A stretch of 9,519 bases of DNA, taken from contig JAGHCZ010000074.1 of NCBI GenBank assembly GCA_021160205.1, forward strand, positions 1-9,519. Direction: 5' to 3'. Source of the stretch: Nitrososphaerota archaeon. Its GTDB lineage: Archaea; Thermoproteota; Nitrososphaeria_A; Caldarchaeales; Wolframiiraptoraceae. A program made the translations under genes and the position numbers. Positions within the stretch are counted from its first letter, which is position 1. Each line of letters starts with the position of its first letter. Of this stretch, positions 1 to 6,913 are shown piece after piece. The notes beneath the pieces were generated by a model, which was not told the origin of the DNA, did no database searches, and saw only the letters and a list, made by a program, of their open reading frames with translations.

Positions 1-134
1 GCCGCGTTGAAGATCGACGGGATATTTGATGACCCAAGTAAGCCGTACGCGATTAGGTAAATCGAGAAAGCCGTTATCGCCGCTGAAACGCCTTTCATAA
101 GCCACTTGAGAACCCTTCCCACCTTGGTGCTCAT
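1..134 (-). CDS. N-terminal fragment of a predicted membrane-anchored protein, unknown function
   Basis: An open frame starts at ATG (134-132, minus strand) and runs off the left edge, giving 44 full codons. Residues 1-14 are basic (K4, R7, K10, K14) and are followed by a hydrophobic stretch at about residues 15-34, with no charged residue from 15 to the end of the fragment. This is the pattern of an N-terminal signal anchor or first membrane helix with the basic side inside the cell. No family can be named from so short a piece. A TATA-like element centred about 29 bp upstream supports the ATG and suggests a leaderless transcript. The gene is divergent from the thioredoxin-reductase-like gene, with 65 bp between the two starts. 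Whether the two work together is unknown. Confidence 0.55.
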   Translation of the reverse strand, partial: MSTKVGRVLKWLMKGVSAAITAFSIYLIAYGLLGSSNIPSIFNA

Positions 135-156
135 ATTCAAAGTTAGCGGATAAGCC

Positions 157-170
157 TGAAATATAATCTT
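157..170. promoter_or_regulatory. Shared TATA-like element between divergent genes
   Basis: The A/T run AAATATAAT (159-167) lies in the 65-bp gap between two divergent starts. Read leftward it is centred about 29 bp before the ATG at 134, the usual spacing for an archaeal leaderless start. Read rightward it would start RNA near 186-192, leaving only a very short leader before the ATG at 200. That would cut into the Shine-Dalgarno motif, so the rightward gene may use another box nearer 135. The positions are read directly; the promoter role is inferred. Confidence 0.45.
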
Positions 171-184
171 ACCTCAAAGCATCA

Positions 185-190
185 GGGAGG
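185..190 (+). promoter_or_regulatory. Shine-Dalgarno site for the thioredoxin-reductase-like gene
   Basis: GGGAGG ends 9 nt before the ATG at 200 and is complementary to the CCUCC of archaeal 16S rRNA 3' ends. It decides the start. An earlier ATG at 195 opens only ATG-AAA-TGA, so 200 is the working start. Confidence 0.6.
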
Positions 191-199
191 ATCGATGAA

Positions 200-1150
200 A
201 TGATATACGACGTACTGATCATAGGAGGCGGGCCGGCGGGTCTCACAGCCGCGGTCTACGCTTCGAGGCAAGGACTGAAAACCGCGGTGATCACGATCGA
301 CATCGGCGGCCAATTGATAATGAGCCCCAAGATAGAAAATTTCCCAGCGGTGCCCCCAATATCCGGCTTTGAGCTGGCGAACAGAATCCTAGAACAGGCG
401 AAAACGCTCGGCTGCGAAATATTTTACGATGAAGCGGAGGAAATAAAGGAGGATAGCGATGGGTTTAGAGTTCGCGTGAAGAGCGGGAAAATATACGAAT
501 CGAAGGCGATCATACTAGCAATAGGAAAGAAGCCCAGAAAGCTGAACGTCCCGGGAGAAGAGAAGCTCGCAGGTAGAGGAGTCAGCTACTGCGCCATATG
601 TGATGCACCACTCTACATGAACAAAAGGGTGGCTATCGTGGGCTGGGGAGAAACGATATATGAAGCCGCGACAATGTTCCATAAAAATAAAAACAAAATA
701 TATGTAATTTCTCCGAGCAAGATTCGACTCCAAGAAGAACTGCCGAAAAAGCTTCAGAGACTTGGAGCGGAAATCATCGAGAAATCAAAAATCGAAGAGA
801 TAAAAGGAGATTTAACCGTGAAATCCGTGGTTTTGAAAAAATTAGATACAGGTGAAAAAACCGAGCTCCAAGTAGACGGGGTATTCGTGGAAATGGGCTA
901 CATAGCCGATACTAATTGGATAAAAAACTTGGTGAACGTAAACCAGAACGGCGAAATAATAGTCGATAAATCCTGCAGAACGAGTAAGAACGGAATCTTC
1001 GCGGCGGGAGATGTCACAGATGTTCCATATAAGCAGGCCGTGATAGCGGCGGCGCAGGGGGCAACTGCGGCGCTCTCGGCATATAATTATTTGATAAGTT
1101 TAGAAGGAGGAACAGAGATTAGATCTGATTGGCGCAAGCTTTTGAAGTGA
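200..1150 (+). CDS. trxB: Thioredoxin-reductase-like FAD disulfide oxidoreductase with altered NAD(P)H site
   Basis: This 316-residue soluble flavoprotein has the usual length and layout of low-molecular-weight thioredoxin reductases. The N-terminal FAD motif GGGPAG is at 9-14, the GGQ segment at 36-38, the redox pair Cys131-Ala-Ile-Cys134 followed by Asp135, the central pyridine-nucleotide domain at about 115-245, and the second FAD motif GIFAAGDV at 265-272. Family members pass electrons from NADPH through FAD and the CxxC pair to thioredoxin or glutaredoxin-like proteins. The NADPH part is unusual. The glycine motif reads GWGETI (148-153), with Ile where a small residue is usual, and the HRR-type motif that grips the 2'-phosphate is replaced by ISPSKIR (170-176). 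NADPH use is therefore doubtful; NADH, ferredoxin or another donor is possible, as in the Thermoplasma acidophilum enzyme that lacks this motif. No thioredoxin gene is visible nearby. The family is certain, the electron donor is not. Confidence 0.9.
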   Translation: MIYDVLIIGGGPAGLTAAVYASRQGLKTAVITIDIGGQLIMSPKIENFPAVPPISGFELANRILEQAKTLGCEIFYDEAEEIKEDSDGFRVRVKSGKIYESKAIILAIGKKPRKLNVPGEEKLAGRGVSYCAICDAPLYMNKRVAIVGWGETIYEAATMFHKNKNKIYVISPSKIRLQEELPKKLQRLGAEIIEKSKIEEIKGDLTVKSVVLKKLDTGEKTELQVDGVFVEMGYIADTNWIKNLVNVNQNGEIIVDKSCRTSKNGIFAAGDVTDVPYKQAVIAAAQGATAALSAYNYLISLEGGTEIRSDWRKLLK

Positions 1151-1192
1151 GGAAAACTACTTAACATCCTCAGTTCTCGAATTTCCAGAACC

Positions 1193-1909
1193 TTGAAACC
1201 CGTTTCCGTAGATTCGCTGAGGAAAAGCTTTGGGAGAAGAGATGTGCTGAAAGGCATATCCTTTGAAGTCGATAGATCGGAGATATTCGGGTTAATAGGG
1301 CCGAACGGAGCCGGGAAAACAACCACTTTGAGAATCCTGTCAACGATAATCGCCCCAGATTCCGGAGACGCCCTGATCATGGGATACAGCGTTAGAAGCA
1401 AACCCGATGAAGTTAGGCGTAACATAGCATATCTACCGGAGGATGCGGGAGTGTATAGGCATCTAACCGGATATGATTTTCTGAAAATGATAGCGAATAT
1501 TTACGGCAAAGGATCGGAGAACGTTAGGAAGGCGGAAGAGATCTCCGGGCTCCACTCGGCATTAAACAGCCCCATGGGATCATATAGCAGAGGAATGAAG
1601 CGGAGAATTCTATTGGCTTCTATCATCATGGTTGAGCCGAAAGTAGCGATATTAGATGAACCCACTTCAGGACTAGATGTGAGACACGCCTTTTACATCC
1701 GAAAAATCATCAAAGACTACATCAGAGAAAGCGGCGCATCAGCCATCATATCAAGCCACAACATGCTGGAGGTAGAGCATTTATGTGATAGAGTTGCTTT
1801 CATAGATCAAGGAAGGATAATAGCCGAGGGAAGGCCGAGCGAATTAAAGGAGGAAAATAAAGCGGAAAATTTGGAAGAGGTATTTGTCAAATTGATAGGC
1901 GGGAGCTGA
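1193..1909 (+). CDS. ABC transporter ATP-binding protein, ABC-2/NatA type
   Basis: This 238-residue nucleotide-binding subunit powers the permease encoded 1 bp downstream. Visible motifs are Walker A GPNGAGKT (36-43), a Q-loop position read as Glu in the PED segment (82-84), the signature SRGMK (132-136), Walker B ILDEP with catalytic Glu156, the D-loop around SGLD (159-162) and the switch His189. The PED Q-loop and SRGMK signature are common in exporters of the ABC-2/NatA group. The frame starts at TTG (1193). Upstream there is no ATG, GTG or TTG before an in-frame stop at 1148-1150, and starting much later would remove the first conserved strand, so TTG is the best start. No Shine-Dalgarno motif precedes it. 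The substrate cannot be told; drugs, ions, lipids or peptides are all known for the family. Confidence 0.92.
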   Translation: MKPVSVDSLRKSFGRRDVLKGISFEVDRSEIFGLIGPNGAGKTTTLRILSTIIAPDSGDALIMGYSVRSKPDEVRRNIAYLPEDAGVYRHLTGYDFLKMIANIYGKGSENVRKAEEISGLHSALNSPMGSYSRGMKRRILLASIIMVEPKVAILDEPTSGLDVRHAFYIRKIIKDYIRESGASAIISSHNMLEVEHLCDRVAFIDQGRIIAEGRPSELKEENKAENLEEVFVKLIGGS

Positions 1910-1910
1910 A

Positions 1911-3224
1911 ATGTTGCTGATACTTCTCAAGAAAGAGGTCAAGGAGCTGTTGATGGAAAAAAGCATATTGATAGGCATATTGATAGTGCCGTTGATAATT
2001 TTTCCGATAATGGGCGGGCTGACGAGCATAGGGATGAGCACAGCAGTTCAAGGAATTAGGGGAGAATTAATCGTTGGAATCGCCGACTTGGATCGAACGA
2101 ACGTGACCATGAGCTTGCTGCCTCAAGTAATGGAAAGCGAGGGAATCCGCCTCGTTGAGCTGGACTGCCCAAATCTCAAGGAGTGCATACACGTAGCCGA
2201 GGAAAATAATTTAAAAATCATCATATTCGTGCCAAAGGATTTTTCGAAGAACTTCACGAGCGGCGTGAAAAGCGTAATCGAAACAGTTTACACGGTCGAA
2301 TCATTCACGATCTCAGACCTCACAATAGGCGGAAAAATTTCATCCACGCTAGCTGAAGTCTTTAGAAAGCTCGCTGAGAACATTCACGGCGGGGAAGTTA
2401 ACCTAGAATTTTTTGAGACGCCGGTTTCTCAGAAATCTTTAGTCGTGTATCTTGGAAGAATCATTAAGGCGCCGATTGAGGTTGTGGGATCGACCTTCAT
2501 GGCCGTTCTCGTAGGGATTCCAATGGTCGCGGTGATCGTTTCCAGCTATGCTTCGTCTATCGCCGCTACCAGTATTGCTTTGGAGAAGGAGTCAAAAACC
2601 CTGGAATTACTTTTGATGATTCCGGCGAGGAGGATAACGATCATGCTCAGCAAGCTTCTCGGAACTTTTCTAATAGTTCTCTTGGGGACTCTCTCGTTCA
2701 TAGTAGGCTTTGTCATCTACGGACTAATGGTCACGGCCGCGATGATACCTACTCAACTCGATTCCAAGATACCGGTGACAGGATTAGATTTCTCACCCTT
2801 CCTATACCCGCCTCCGGTGTTCTTTCCGATCCTGATCTCCGCGGTTTTCTTGACGATGATCATGACCACCTGTATAGGATTGTTTATAGGAATTCTCGGA
2901 AGCGACGCCAGAAGCGCTCAGCAGCTTGTAGGGGCGGTAACCTTCCCGCTTCTCATGCCTCCATTCTTCATCTTGATGTTCACATCTTTCAACAATTTGC
3001 CGATCGCGGTTAAGACGGCGCTTTACTTCGACCCATTCACGCATCTATTCCTCGCCATTCAAAGCGGGTTCATGGGAAACGTGTTTTCAGCCGCGTTATC
3101 GCTCGCGATAATGTTTGGATATACTGTTTTCATGCTGCTGCTCAGTTCTTGGCTCTTCATGGGAGAGAGGCTGATAACAATGAAGATAACTCTTAGGAAG
3201 AAGCCGGCTGAAGGCGAAGAATAA
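1911..3224 (+). CDS. ABC-2 type permease, NatB-like
   Basis: This 437-residue integral membrane subunit has one N-terminal helix (about 18-45), a large loop domain (about 50-185, probably outside the cell) and then a five-to-six-helix core (about 192-222, 243-277, 302-329, 338-360, 391-418). The cytoplasmic coupling segment EKESKTLELLLMIP (225-238), followed by a Lys at 248, is the conserved ABC-2 element that contacts the ATPase. The layout of one helix, external domain and C-terminal helix bundle matches the NatB/ABC2_membrane_3 group of exporters. ATG at 1911 is 1 bp after the ATPase stop, so the two genes are surely one transcription unit and form one exporter. The cargo is unknown. The C-terminal tail after residue 420 is short, charged and cytoplasmic. 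Confidence 0.9.
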   Translation: MLLILLKKEVKELLMEKSILIGILIVPLIIFPIMGGLTSIGMSTAVQGIRGELIVGIADLDRTNVTMSLLPQVMESEGIRLVELDCPNLKECIHVAEENNLKIIIFVPKDFSKNFTSGVKSVIETVYTVESFTISDLTIGGKISSTLAEVFRKLAENIHGGEVNLEFFETPVSQKSLVVYLGRIIKAPIEVVGSTFMAVLVGIPMVAVIVSSYASSIAATSIALEKESKTLELLLMIPARRITIMLSKLLGTFLIVLLGTLSFIVGFVIYGLMVTAAMIPTQLDSKIPVTGLDFSPFLYPPPVFFPILISAVFLTMIMTTCIGLFIGILGSDARSAQQLVGAVTFPLLMPPFFILMFTSFNNLPIAVKTALYFDPFTHLFLAIQSGFMGNVFSAALSLAIMFGYTVFMLLLSSWLFMGERLITMKITLRKKPAEGEE

Positions 3225-3229
3225 TCCTC

Positions 3230-4057
3230 TCAACGCCTCCACTTCTTCAATAGAGACGGGTAGATCCTCCGCTTTCCGAAACTCTTCTTCAGCTCATCCC
3301 ATTCTTGAAGAACCTTGACGGCTTTGACCGCGGCCGCCGCGGCCTCTCGTTCCCCGGCTACTTCGAATATGTTCTTTGTTCTGTTCGCGAAAACCGCGCA
3401 GACCGATCCAGCCCTTAGCCCGTAGATCGAAGCCAGCGTGAAGATCGCGGATGTTTCCATCTCGAAGTTTAGAACTTTCATGGCTTTAAGATCGTTGAGC
3501 ACGTTTTTCGAGTAGCTCCACGAATATCCCTTGTACCCAGGTCTGCCTTGACCTAAGTAAAAACTATCCGTCGTCGCGGTTACTCCGACGTGGTATCTGA
3601 CGTTAAGGGATTCAGCTGCCTCGATTAAGGCCAAAAGCACTTCGTAATCCGCGAATGCGGGATATTCCGGTGGAGCGTACTCGGCGCTTGTTCCTTCAAG
3701 TTTCACGGAGGCGGAGGATATTATCAGATCTCCCACGTTTATTTCAGGTTGAATAGCCCCCGTGCTTCCGACTCTTATGAAAGTAGTTGCCCCAGCTCTC
3801 GCGAGTTCCTCGACAGCGATCGCCGCGGACGCCGCACCTATTCCCGTAGAGCAGGCGGAGATGAGCCTTCCACTAATTTTCCCCGTCCAAACTCGGAACT
3901 CTCTGTGATGAGCCACTTCCCATTTTTCGTCCCAGAACTCTGCTAAGATCGGAACTCTTCCAGGATCCCCCGTAAGAAGAACGTACTCGGATATTTCCCC
4001 GGGCTTAACCCTCACGTGGTAAAATCGCTCACCCGACCTCGGCTCCTCGGCGGACAT
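3230..4057 (-). CDS. udp: Uridine phosphorylase
   Basis: This 275-residue member of the PNP/UDP phosphorylase family splits uridine with phosphate into uracil and ribose-1-phosphate in the cytoplasm. The phosphate-site motifs are present: GDPGRV (30-35, with Arg34), TGIG (71-74) and RVGSTGA (95-101, with Arg95 and Thr99). The ribose site is NFEMET (197-202). The segment TTDSFYLGQGRPG (162-174) keeps Gln170 and Arg172 at the places of the E. coli Gln166/Arg168 pair that reads uracil, which favours uridine over purine nucleosides. The C-terminal tail (about 260-275) is strongly basic and family-atypical. ATG at 4057 has a TATA-like TTTAAA about 25 bp upstream and no Shine-Dalgarno, so the message is probably leaderless. 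It is convergent with the ABC permease, 5 bp apart. Activity on deoxyuridine or thymidine cannot be excluded. Confidence 0.9.
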   Translation of the reverse strand: MSAEEPRSGERFYHVRVKPGEISEYVLLTGDPGRVPILAEFWDEKWEVAHHREFRVWTGKISGRLISACSTGIGAASAAIAVEELARAGATTFIRVGSTGAIQPEINVGDLIISSASVKLEGTSAEYAPPEYPAFADYEVLLALIEAAESLNVRYHVGVTATTDSFYLGQGRPGYKGYSWSYSKNVLNDLKAMKVLNFEMETSAIFTLASIYGLRAGSVCAVFANRTKNIFEVAGEREAAAAAVKAVKVLQEWDELKKSFGKRRIYPSLLKKWRR

Positions 4058-4078
4058 GTAACATCTTAGATCTAAACA

Positions 4079-4084
4079 TTTAAA
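4079..4084. promoter_or_regulatory. Symmetric TATA box TTTAAA serving two divergent genes
   Basis: The palindrome TTTAAA sits in the 70-bp gap between the uridine phosphorylase and aminotransferase starts. Leftward it is about 25 bp from the ATG at 4057, giving a leaderless message. Rightward it would start RNA near 4106-4110, giving a leader of about 20 nt that contains the Shine-Dalgarno motif at 4115-4123. Its symmetry means the box alone cannot set direction; flanking BRE-like bases would have to. The role is inferred from position. Confidence 0.5.
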
Positions 4085-4114
4085 GACTTAATGGCGAGCG
4101 CGCGAAAATGGTTC

Positions 4115-4123
4115 AAGGTGATC
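4115..4123 (+). promoter_or_regulatory. Extended Shine-Dalgarno site ahead of a GTG start
   Basis: AAGGTGATC contains eight consecutive bases, AGGTGATC (4116-4123), complementary to the conserved GAUCACCU of 16S rRNA 3' ends. It ends 4 nt before GTG at 4128, or about 7 nt counted from the AGGTG core. It decides the GTG start. The nearby ATGs at 4091 and 4108 are in other frames, and an in-frame TGA at 4119-4121 blocks any earlier start. Confidence 0.65.
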
Positions 4124-4127
4124 TGCG

Positions 4128-5438
4128 GTGAAAACCCTAGTTGAATTGCTCAAGTTTTGCGCCGAAGCTTTAAGAGAAGACCTAGATAAAAACGAGGTGG
4201 TCGCCGAGGTCATAGAAGAATGTCGGAGGCTCAATTTAAGCGAAGACTTCGCTAGAAGGCTGCTAGGGCTATTCATCGAGGAATCTGAAAGAATCCGCGG
4301 CTCCGAAGAGCGGGGAGACGGCCTCGGACTGAGAGCGTTCGCGGCGAAGGCCAGAGAAATGCAATTAGCCGGAAAACCCGTGATGAGGCTTGAACTCGGC
4401 GAGCCAGATTTCTCAGCGCCTCCGAGCGCGGTCGAGGCCGCGTGTAAAGCCCTTCACGAAGGACTCAGTAAGTACGGCCCCGCAGCGGGGATAAAGGAGC
4501 TTAGATCCGCGATAGCCTTGAAACTCTCGGAGAGATATGGAGTTGACCTCGAAATCGAGAACGTGGCGATAACCGCGGGCGGGACCTTCGCTACCTATGG
4601 ATCGATTGAGACTTTATCTAAGCCCGGAGACGAGGTTGCCATAATAGAACCCGCTTGGCCGCTCTATGCTCATCAAGCTAAGAAGCTCGGCAGGAGAGTT
4701 CTCAAGATCGAGACCAGCTTTGAAGATGATTGGAACCCGGTTGACGCGCTGCAGGAGAAGATTACGAAGCTCACCAAAGTGATAATAATCAACTATCCGA
4801 ATAACCCCACTGGAAAGATCCTCGATCGAAAGACCCTCAAGGAAATCTTGGAAATAGCTGAAGATCTGGGAGCGTGGGTAGTCAGCGACGAAGTTTACAT
4901 CGATTTTTGTTACGGCGGCGAAGCAGCGAGCATTCTCGAATTCTCTGCTTCAAGAGCTCTGATGCTCAACTCCTTTTCCAAGACTTGGGGGATGACCGGC
5001 TTCAGGATCGGATACGTCGTCTCGGACCCGGATACCGTGAAAAAGGTCGCGGCGGTGCAGAACACGGCGATGACGTGCATTCCGGAGTTCATTCAAAAAG
5101 CCGCCTTAGCCGCTTTAAACGATGAGGAATCAGCTAAGCGAAACGTCGAGCTCGTCGGAAAAAGATTGAAGACGCTTTACGAAGAGCTATCGAAATCGGA
5201 TTTAATCGAGATAAGACCTCCGCAGGGATCCATGTACATTTTCCCGAAGATAAAAATCGAAAACTTTGATTCTTGGAAATTCGCGAGAAAGCTGCTAGAA
5301 GACAAGAGCGTGGCGGTGGCTCCGGGAGCGTGTTTCGGAAACTACGATAATCACCTGAGAATATCAGCGGTATTGAATGAAAAGCCTCTCAGAGAAGCAT
5401 GTAAGAGGATACGCGAAGAACTTGAGGCTTATAGTTAA
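4128..5438 (+). CDS. Class I PLP aminotransferase with chorismate-mutase-like N-terminal extension
   Basis: This 436-residue aminotransferase is some 40-60 residues longer than archaeal relatives. The catalytic domain (about 66-436) keeps GEPDF (91-95), the NNPTG loop with Asn226, Asp254 and Tyr257 of SDEVY, the PLP-binding Lys285 in SFSKTWG, the phosphate-binding Arg293 and the substrate carboxylate-binding Arg411. It should move an amino group from aspartate, glutamate or an aromatic amino acid to a 2-oxo acid; the exact substrate is not settled. Residues 1-60 are an added helical segment. Residues about 24-57, ending LGLFIEESERIR (46-57), resemble the last two helices of AroQ chorismate mutase, but the first helix and the catalytic Arg/Glu pair are missing. 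If the resemblance is real, a role with prephenate or aromatic amino acids is likely. The GTG start at 4128 is fixed by the strong ribosome site and an in-frame stop just upstream. The gene is divergent from uridine phosphorylase. Confidence 0.92.
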   Translation: MKTLVELLKFCAEALREDLDKNEVVAEVIEECRRLNLSEDFARRLLGLFIEESERIRGSEERGDGLGLRAFAAKAREMQLAGKPVMRLELGEPDFSAPPSAVEAACKALHEGLSKYGPAAGIKELRSAIALKLSERYGVDLEIENVAITAGGTFATYGSIETLSKPGDEVAIIEPAWPLYAHQAKKLGRRVLKIETSFEDDWNPVDALQEKITKLTKVIIINYPNNPTGKILDRKTLKEILEIAEDLGAWVVSDEVYIDFCYGGEAASILEFSASRALMLNSFSKTWGMTGFRIGYVVSDPDTVKKVAAVQNTAMTCIPEFIQKAALAALNDEESAKRNVELVGKRLKTLYEELSKSDLIEIRPPQGSMYIFPKIKIENFDSWKFARKLLEDKSVAVAPGACFGNYDNHLRISAVLNEKPLREACKRIREELEAYS

Positions 5439-5503
5439 ACGCGCCTAGGAACCGTAGATCCTTTAAATCGCCTCGGAGGATAGGGTAGAAGGCTCTTGGC
5501 AAT

Positions 5504-5513
5504 CTTTTTATTA
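5504..5513 (+). promoter_or_regulatory. TATA-like box of the HD-domain gene
   Basis: CTTTTTATTA is centred about 32 bp before the ATG at 5541, in the only gap of about 100 bp in the window (5439-5540). There is no Shine-Dalgarno motif before the ATG, so a leaderless message is likely. The same T-run could also end transcripts of the aminotransferase, whose stop is 65 bp upstream. The rest of the gap shows another TTTAAA (5463-5468) and a short CCTC-G-GAGG hairpin just after it (5471-5479); I cannot assign either. Confidence 0.45.
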
Positions 5514-5527
5514 ACGATTCGATTCTG

Positions 5528-5540
5528 AGCTCTAAGAGCT
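5528..5540. repeat. 13-bp palindrome abutting the start codon of the HD-domain gene
   Basis: AGCTCT-A-AGAGCT is a perfect 6-bp inverted repeat with a 1-nt centre, ending on the base before the ATG at 5541. It lies where the transcription start would fall if the box at 5504-5513 is used. That position would suit a repressor site blocking initiation. A chance palindrome is also possible, and no regulator is known. Confidence 0.35.
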
Positions 5541-6098
5541 ATGATAATCGGTAGAGACGATGCCTTAAGACTTGTTAAGGAAAACGTGGCGAATGAAAAG
5601 ATAGTTCTTCACATGGTCGCCGTCGCCGCGATAATGAAAGCCCTCGCAAAACATTTCGGAGAAAATGAGGACGAATGGGAACTCTTGGGAATGCTCCATG
5701 ACATAGATTATGAAAGGACTAAGGCTAATCCAGCGAGGCATGGGCTTGAAGCGGAGGAGATCCTGAGAGGAAAGGTGTCCGACGAAGTGCTGCGCGCGAT
5801 AAAATCCCATAACTTCGAGAACACCGGAATCAATCCAGAAACTAGGATGGAGAAAGCCTTGATCGCGGCCGACGCGGTTTCAGGGCTGATAATTGCCTCC
5901 GCCCTCGTAATGCCGAATAAGAAACTTGAAGAAGTGAAGGTTGAAACCCTCGAGAAGAAGTTCAAACAGAAAGACTTCGCGAGAAGAGTCAGCAGAAATA
6001 GAATAATGTTCTGCGAACAGATAGGATTACCGAGAGAAAAGTTCTTCGAGATCGCGGTTAACGCCCTCAAAGAAATAAGCGATGAACTCGGACTATAG
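5541..6098 (+). CDS. HD-domain metal-dependent phosphohydrolase, HDIG-like
   Basis: This 185-residue, helical, cytoplasmic protein carries the full HD-superfamily metal set in order: His24, the His53-Asp54 doublet in MLHDIDYE (51-58), His67, His90 and Asp111 in AADAVSG. The helper histidines in ARHG and KSHN are typical of the compact HDIG-type hydrolases, which remove phosphate from nucleotides or other small phosphoesters using one or two divalent metal ions. No further domain is present; the C-terminal third (about 125-185) is charged and helical. The substrate cannot be deduced and the neighbours do not suggest one. ATG at 5541 is preceded directly by a perfect palindrome and, further up, a TATA-like box. 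Its stop is 2 bp from the stop of the convergent metal transporter gene. Confidence 0.85.
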   Translation: MIIGRDDALRLVKENVANEKIVLHMVAVAAIMKALAKHFGENEDEWELLGMLHDIDYERTKANPARHGLEAEEILRGKVSDEVLRAIKSHNFENTGINPETRMEKALIAADAVSGLIIASALVMPNKKLEEVKVETLEKKFKQKDFARRVSRNRIMFCEQIGLPREKFFEIAVNALKEISDELGL

Positions 6099-6100
6099 AC

Positions 6101-6886
6101 TTAGGCTTTGAGCGCGGTATCGAGGAAAAGCATGAGCATCAATCCGATGATCAAACTGTAGGAAATCACTTTCTCGCGGCCGAGCCTGTGGACTTCGGGG
6201 ATTATCTCATCGCTCACGACGAAGACCATGGCCCCGGCTGCGAAGCCCATAGCATACGGCAAGACTTGATGAGCCGCGATAACCGTCGCTCCCCCGAGTA
6301 CCGCTAAGGGAAGCTCCACGATTCCTGATAGAGCCGCGATGAGGTATGCTCTCCATCTGCTATATTTTTCCGTGGCGATTAGGGAGAGCCCTACGGACAA
6401 GCCCTCGGGTATGTTTTGCAGCCCTATCGCTATCATTAGGCCGAGCCCCGCCGCGAGTTCTCCTGATCCCAGGCCTACTCCGACCGCCAACCCCTCCGGT
6501 ACGTTGTGGATCGTTATAGCTAAGGTGAACAGCCAGATCGCTCGAAGCTTCGAAGATGCGCCTTCAAATCCTTTAATAACATGCATGTGCGGAATGAACT
6601 TGTCCATTAGAGAAACCGCTGCTGTTCCAGCGATTATTCCTAAGAGAACCTGCAGTATTCCGCCGTGCTCTATCCCGGGAATTATCAAGCTCGTAAAGCT
6701 CGCAGCCAACATCACTCCAGACGCAAATCCGAGTCCCAGATCGGTCAGCCTCCCAATAGGCTTCTTGATTACTAGGACGGGTAGGCTTCCGATGGCGTTA
6801 AGGAGGGATGTGAGGAGACCTCCGAGGCATGCTAGTATTAGGAGGTTTCCGCCGGATATGGAGAGGAGAATTTCGCCTAGCTCCAT
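6101..6886 (-). CDS. ZIP-family divalent metal transporter, GufA-like
   Basis: This 261-residue membrane protein has about eight hydrophobic helices (about 13-40, 48-70, 77-93, 115-139, 143-170, 180-202, 205-229, 238-258). The metal-path motifs are HNVPEG (127-132) in the fourth helix and QNIPEG (157-162) in the fifth. The Gln in place of the second His is characteristic of the GufA/ZIP11-like branch. The loop between helices 3 and 4 holds a short His-Met-His element (100-102), much shorter than the His-rich loops of other ZIPs. ZIP proteins let zinc, iron or manganese into the cytoplasm; which metal applies here cannot be told. The gene follows enoyl-CoA hydratase by 27 bp on the same strand, so it may be co-transcribed, yet no Shine-Dalgarno precedes its ATG, so it may also have its own leaderless start. 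A functional link to acyl-CoA metabolism is not evident. Confidence 0.9.
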   Translation of the reverse strand: MELGEILLSISGGNLLILACLGGLLTSLLNAIGSLPVLVIKKPIGRLTDLGLGFASGVMLAASFTSLIIPGIEHGGILQVLLGIIAGTAAVSLMDKFIPHMHVIKGFEGASSKLRAIWLFTLAITIHNVPEGLAVGVGLGSGELAAGLGLMIAIGLQNIPEGLSVGLSLIATEKYSRWRAYLIAALSGIVELPLAVLGGATVIAAHQVLPYAMGFAAGAMVFVVSDEIIPEVHRLGREKVISYSLIIGLMLMLFLDTALKA

Positions 6887-6913
6887 TTCGCGGGTAAAAG
6901 AAGTTATTGAAGC

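Noticed and set aside
1..60. Possible end of a plus-strand gene (frame 1, TAA at 58-60)
   Set aside because: The opposite strand gives a sensible basic-hydrophobic N-terminus with ATG and a well-placed TATA box, and the two readings share third-codon positions, so the short plus frame is probably a shadow. It cannot be fully excluded without sequence to the left.
5455..5480. Short nested hairpin (ATCCT...AGGAT around CCTC-G-GAGG) after the aminotransferase as a terminator or RNA gene
   Set aside because: The stems are only 4-5 bp and share bases, so they cannot all form; there is no T-run directly after it and no tRNA, C/D-box or riboswitch feature.
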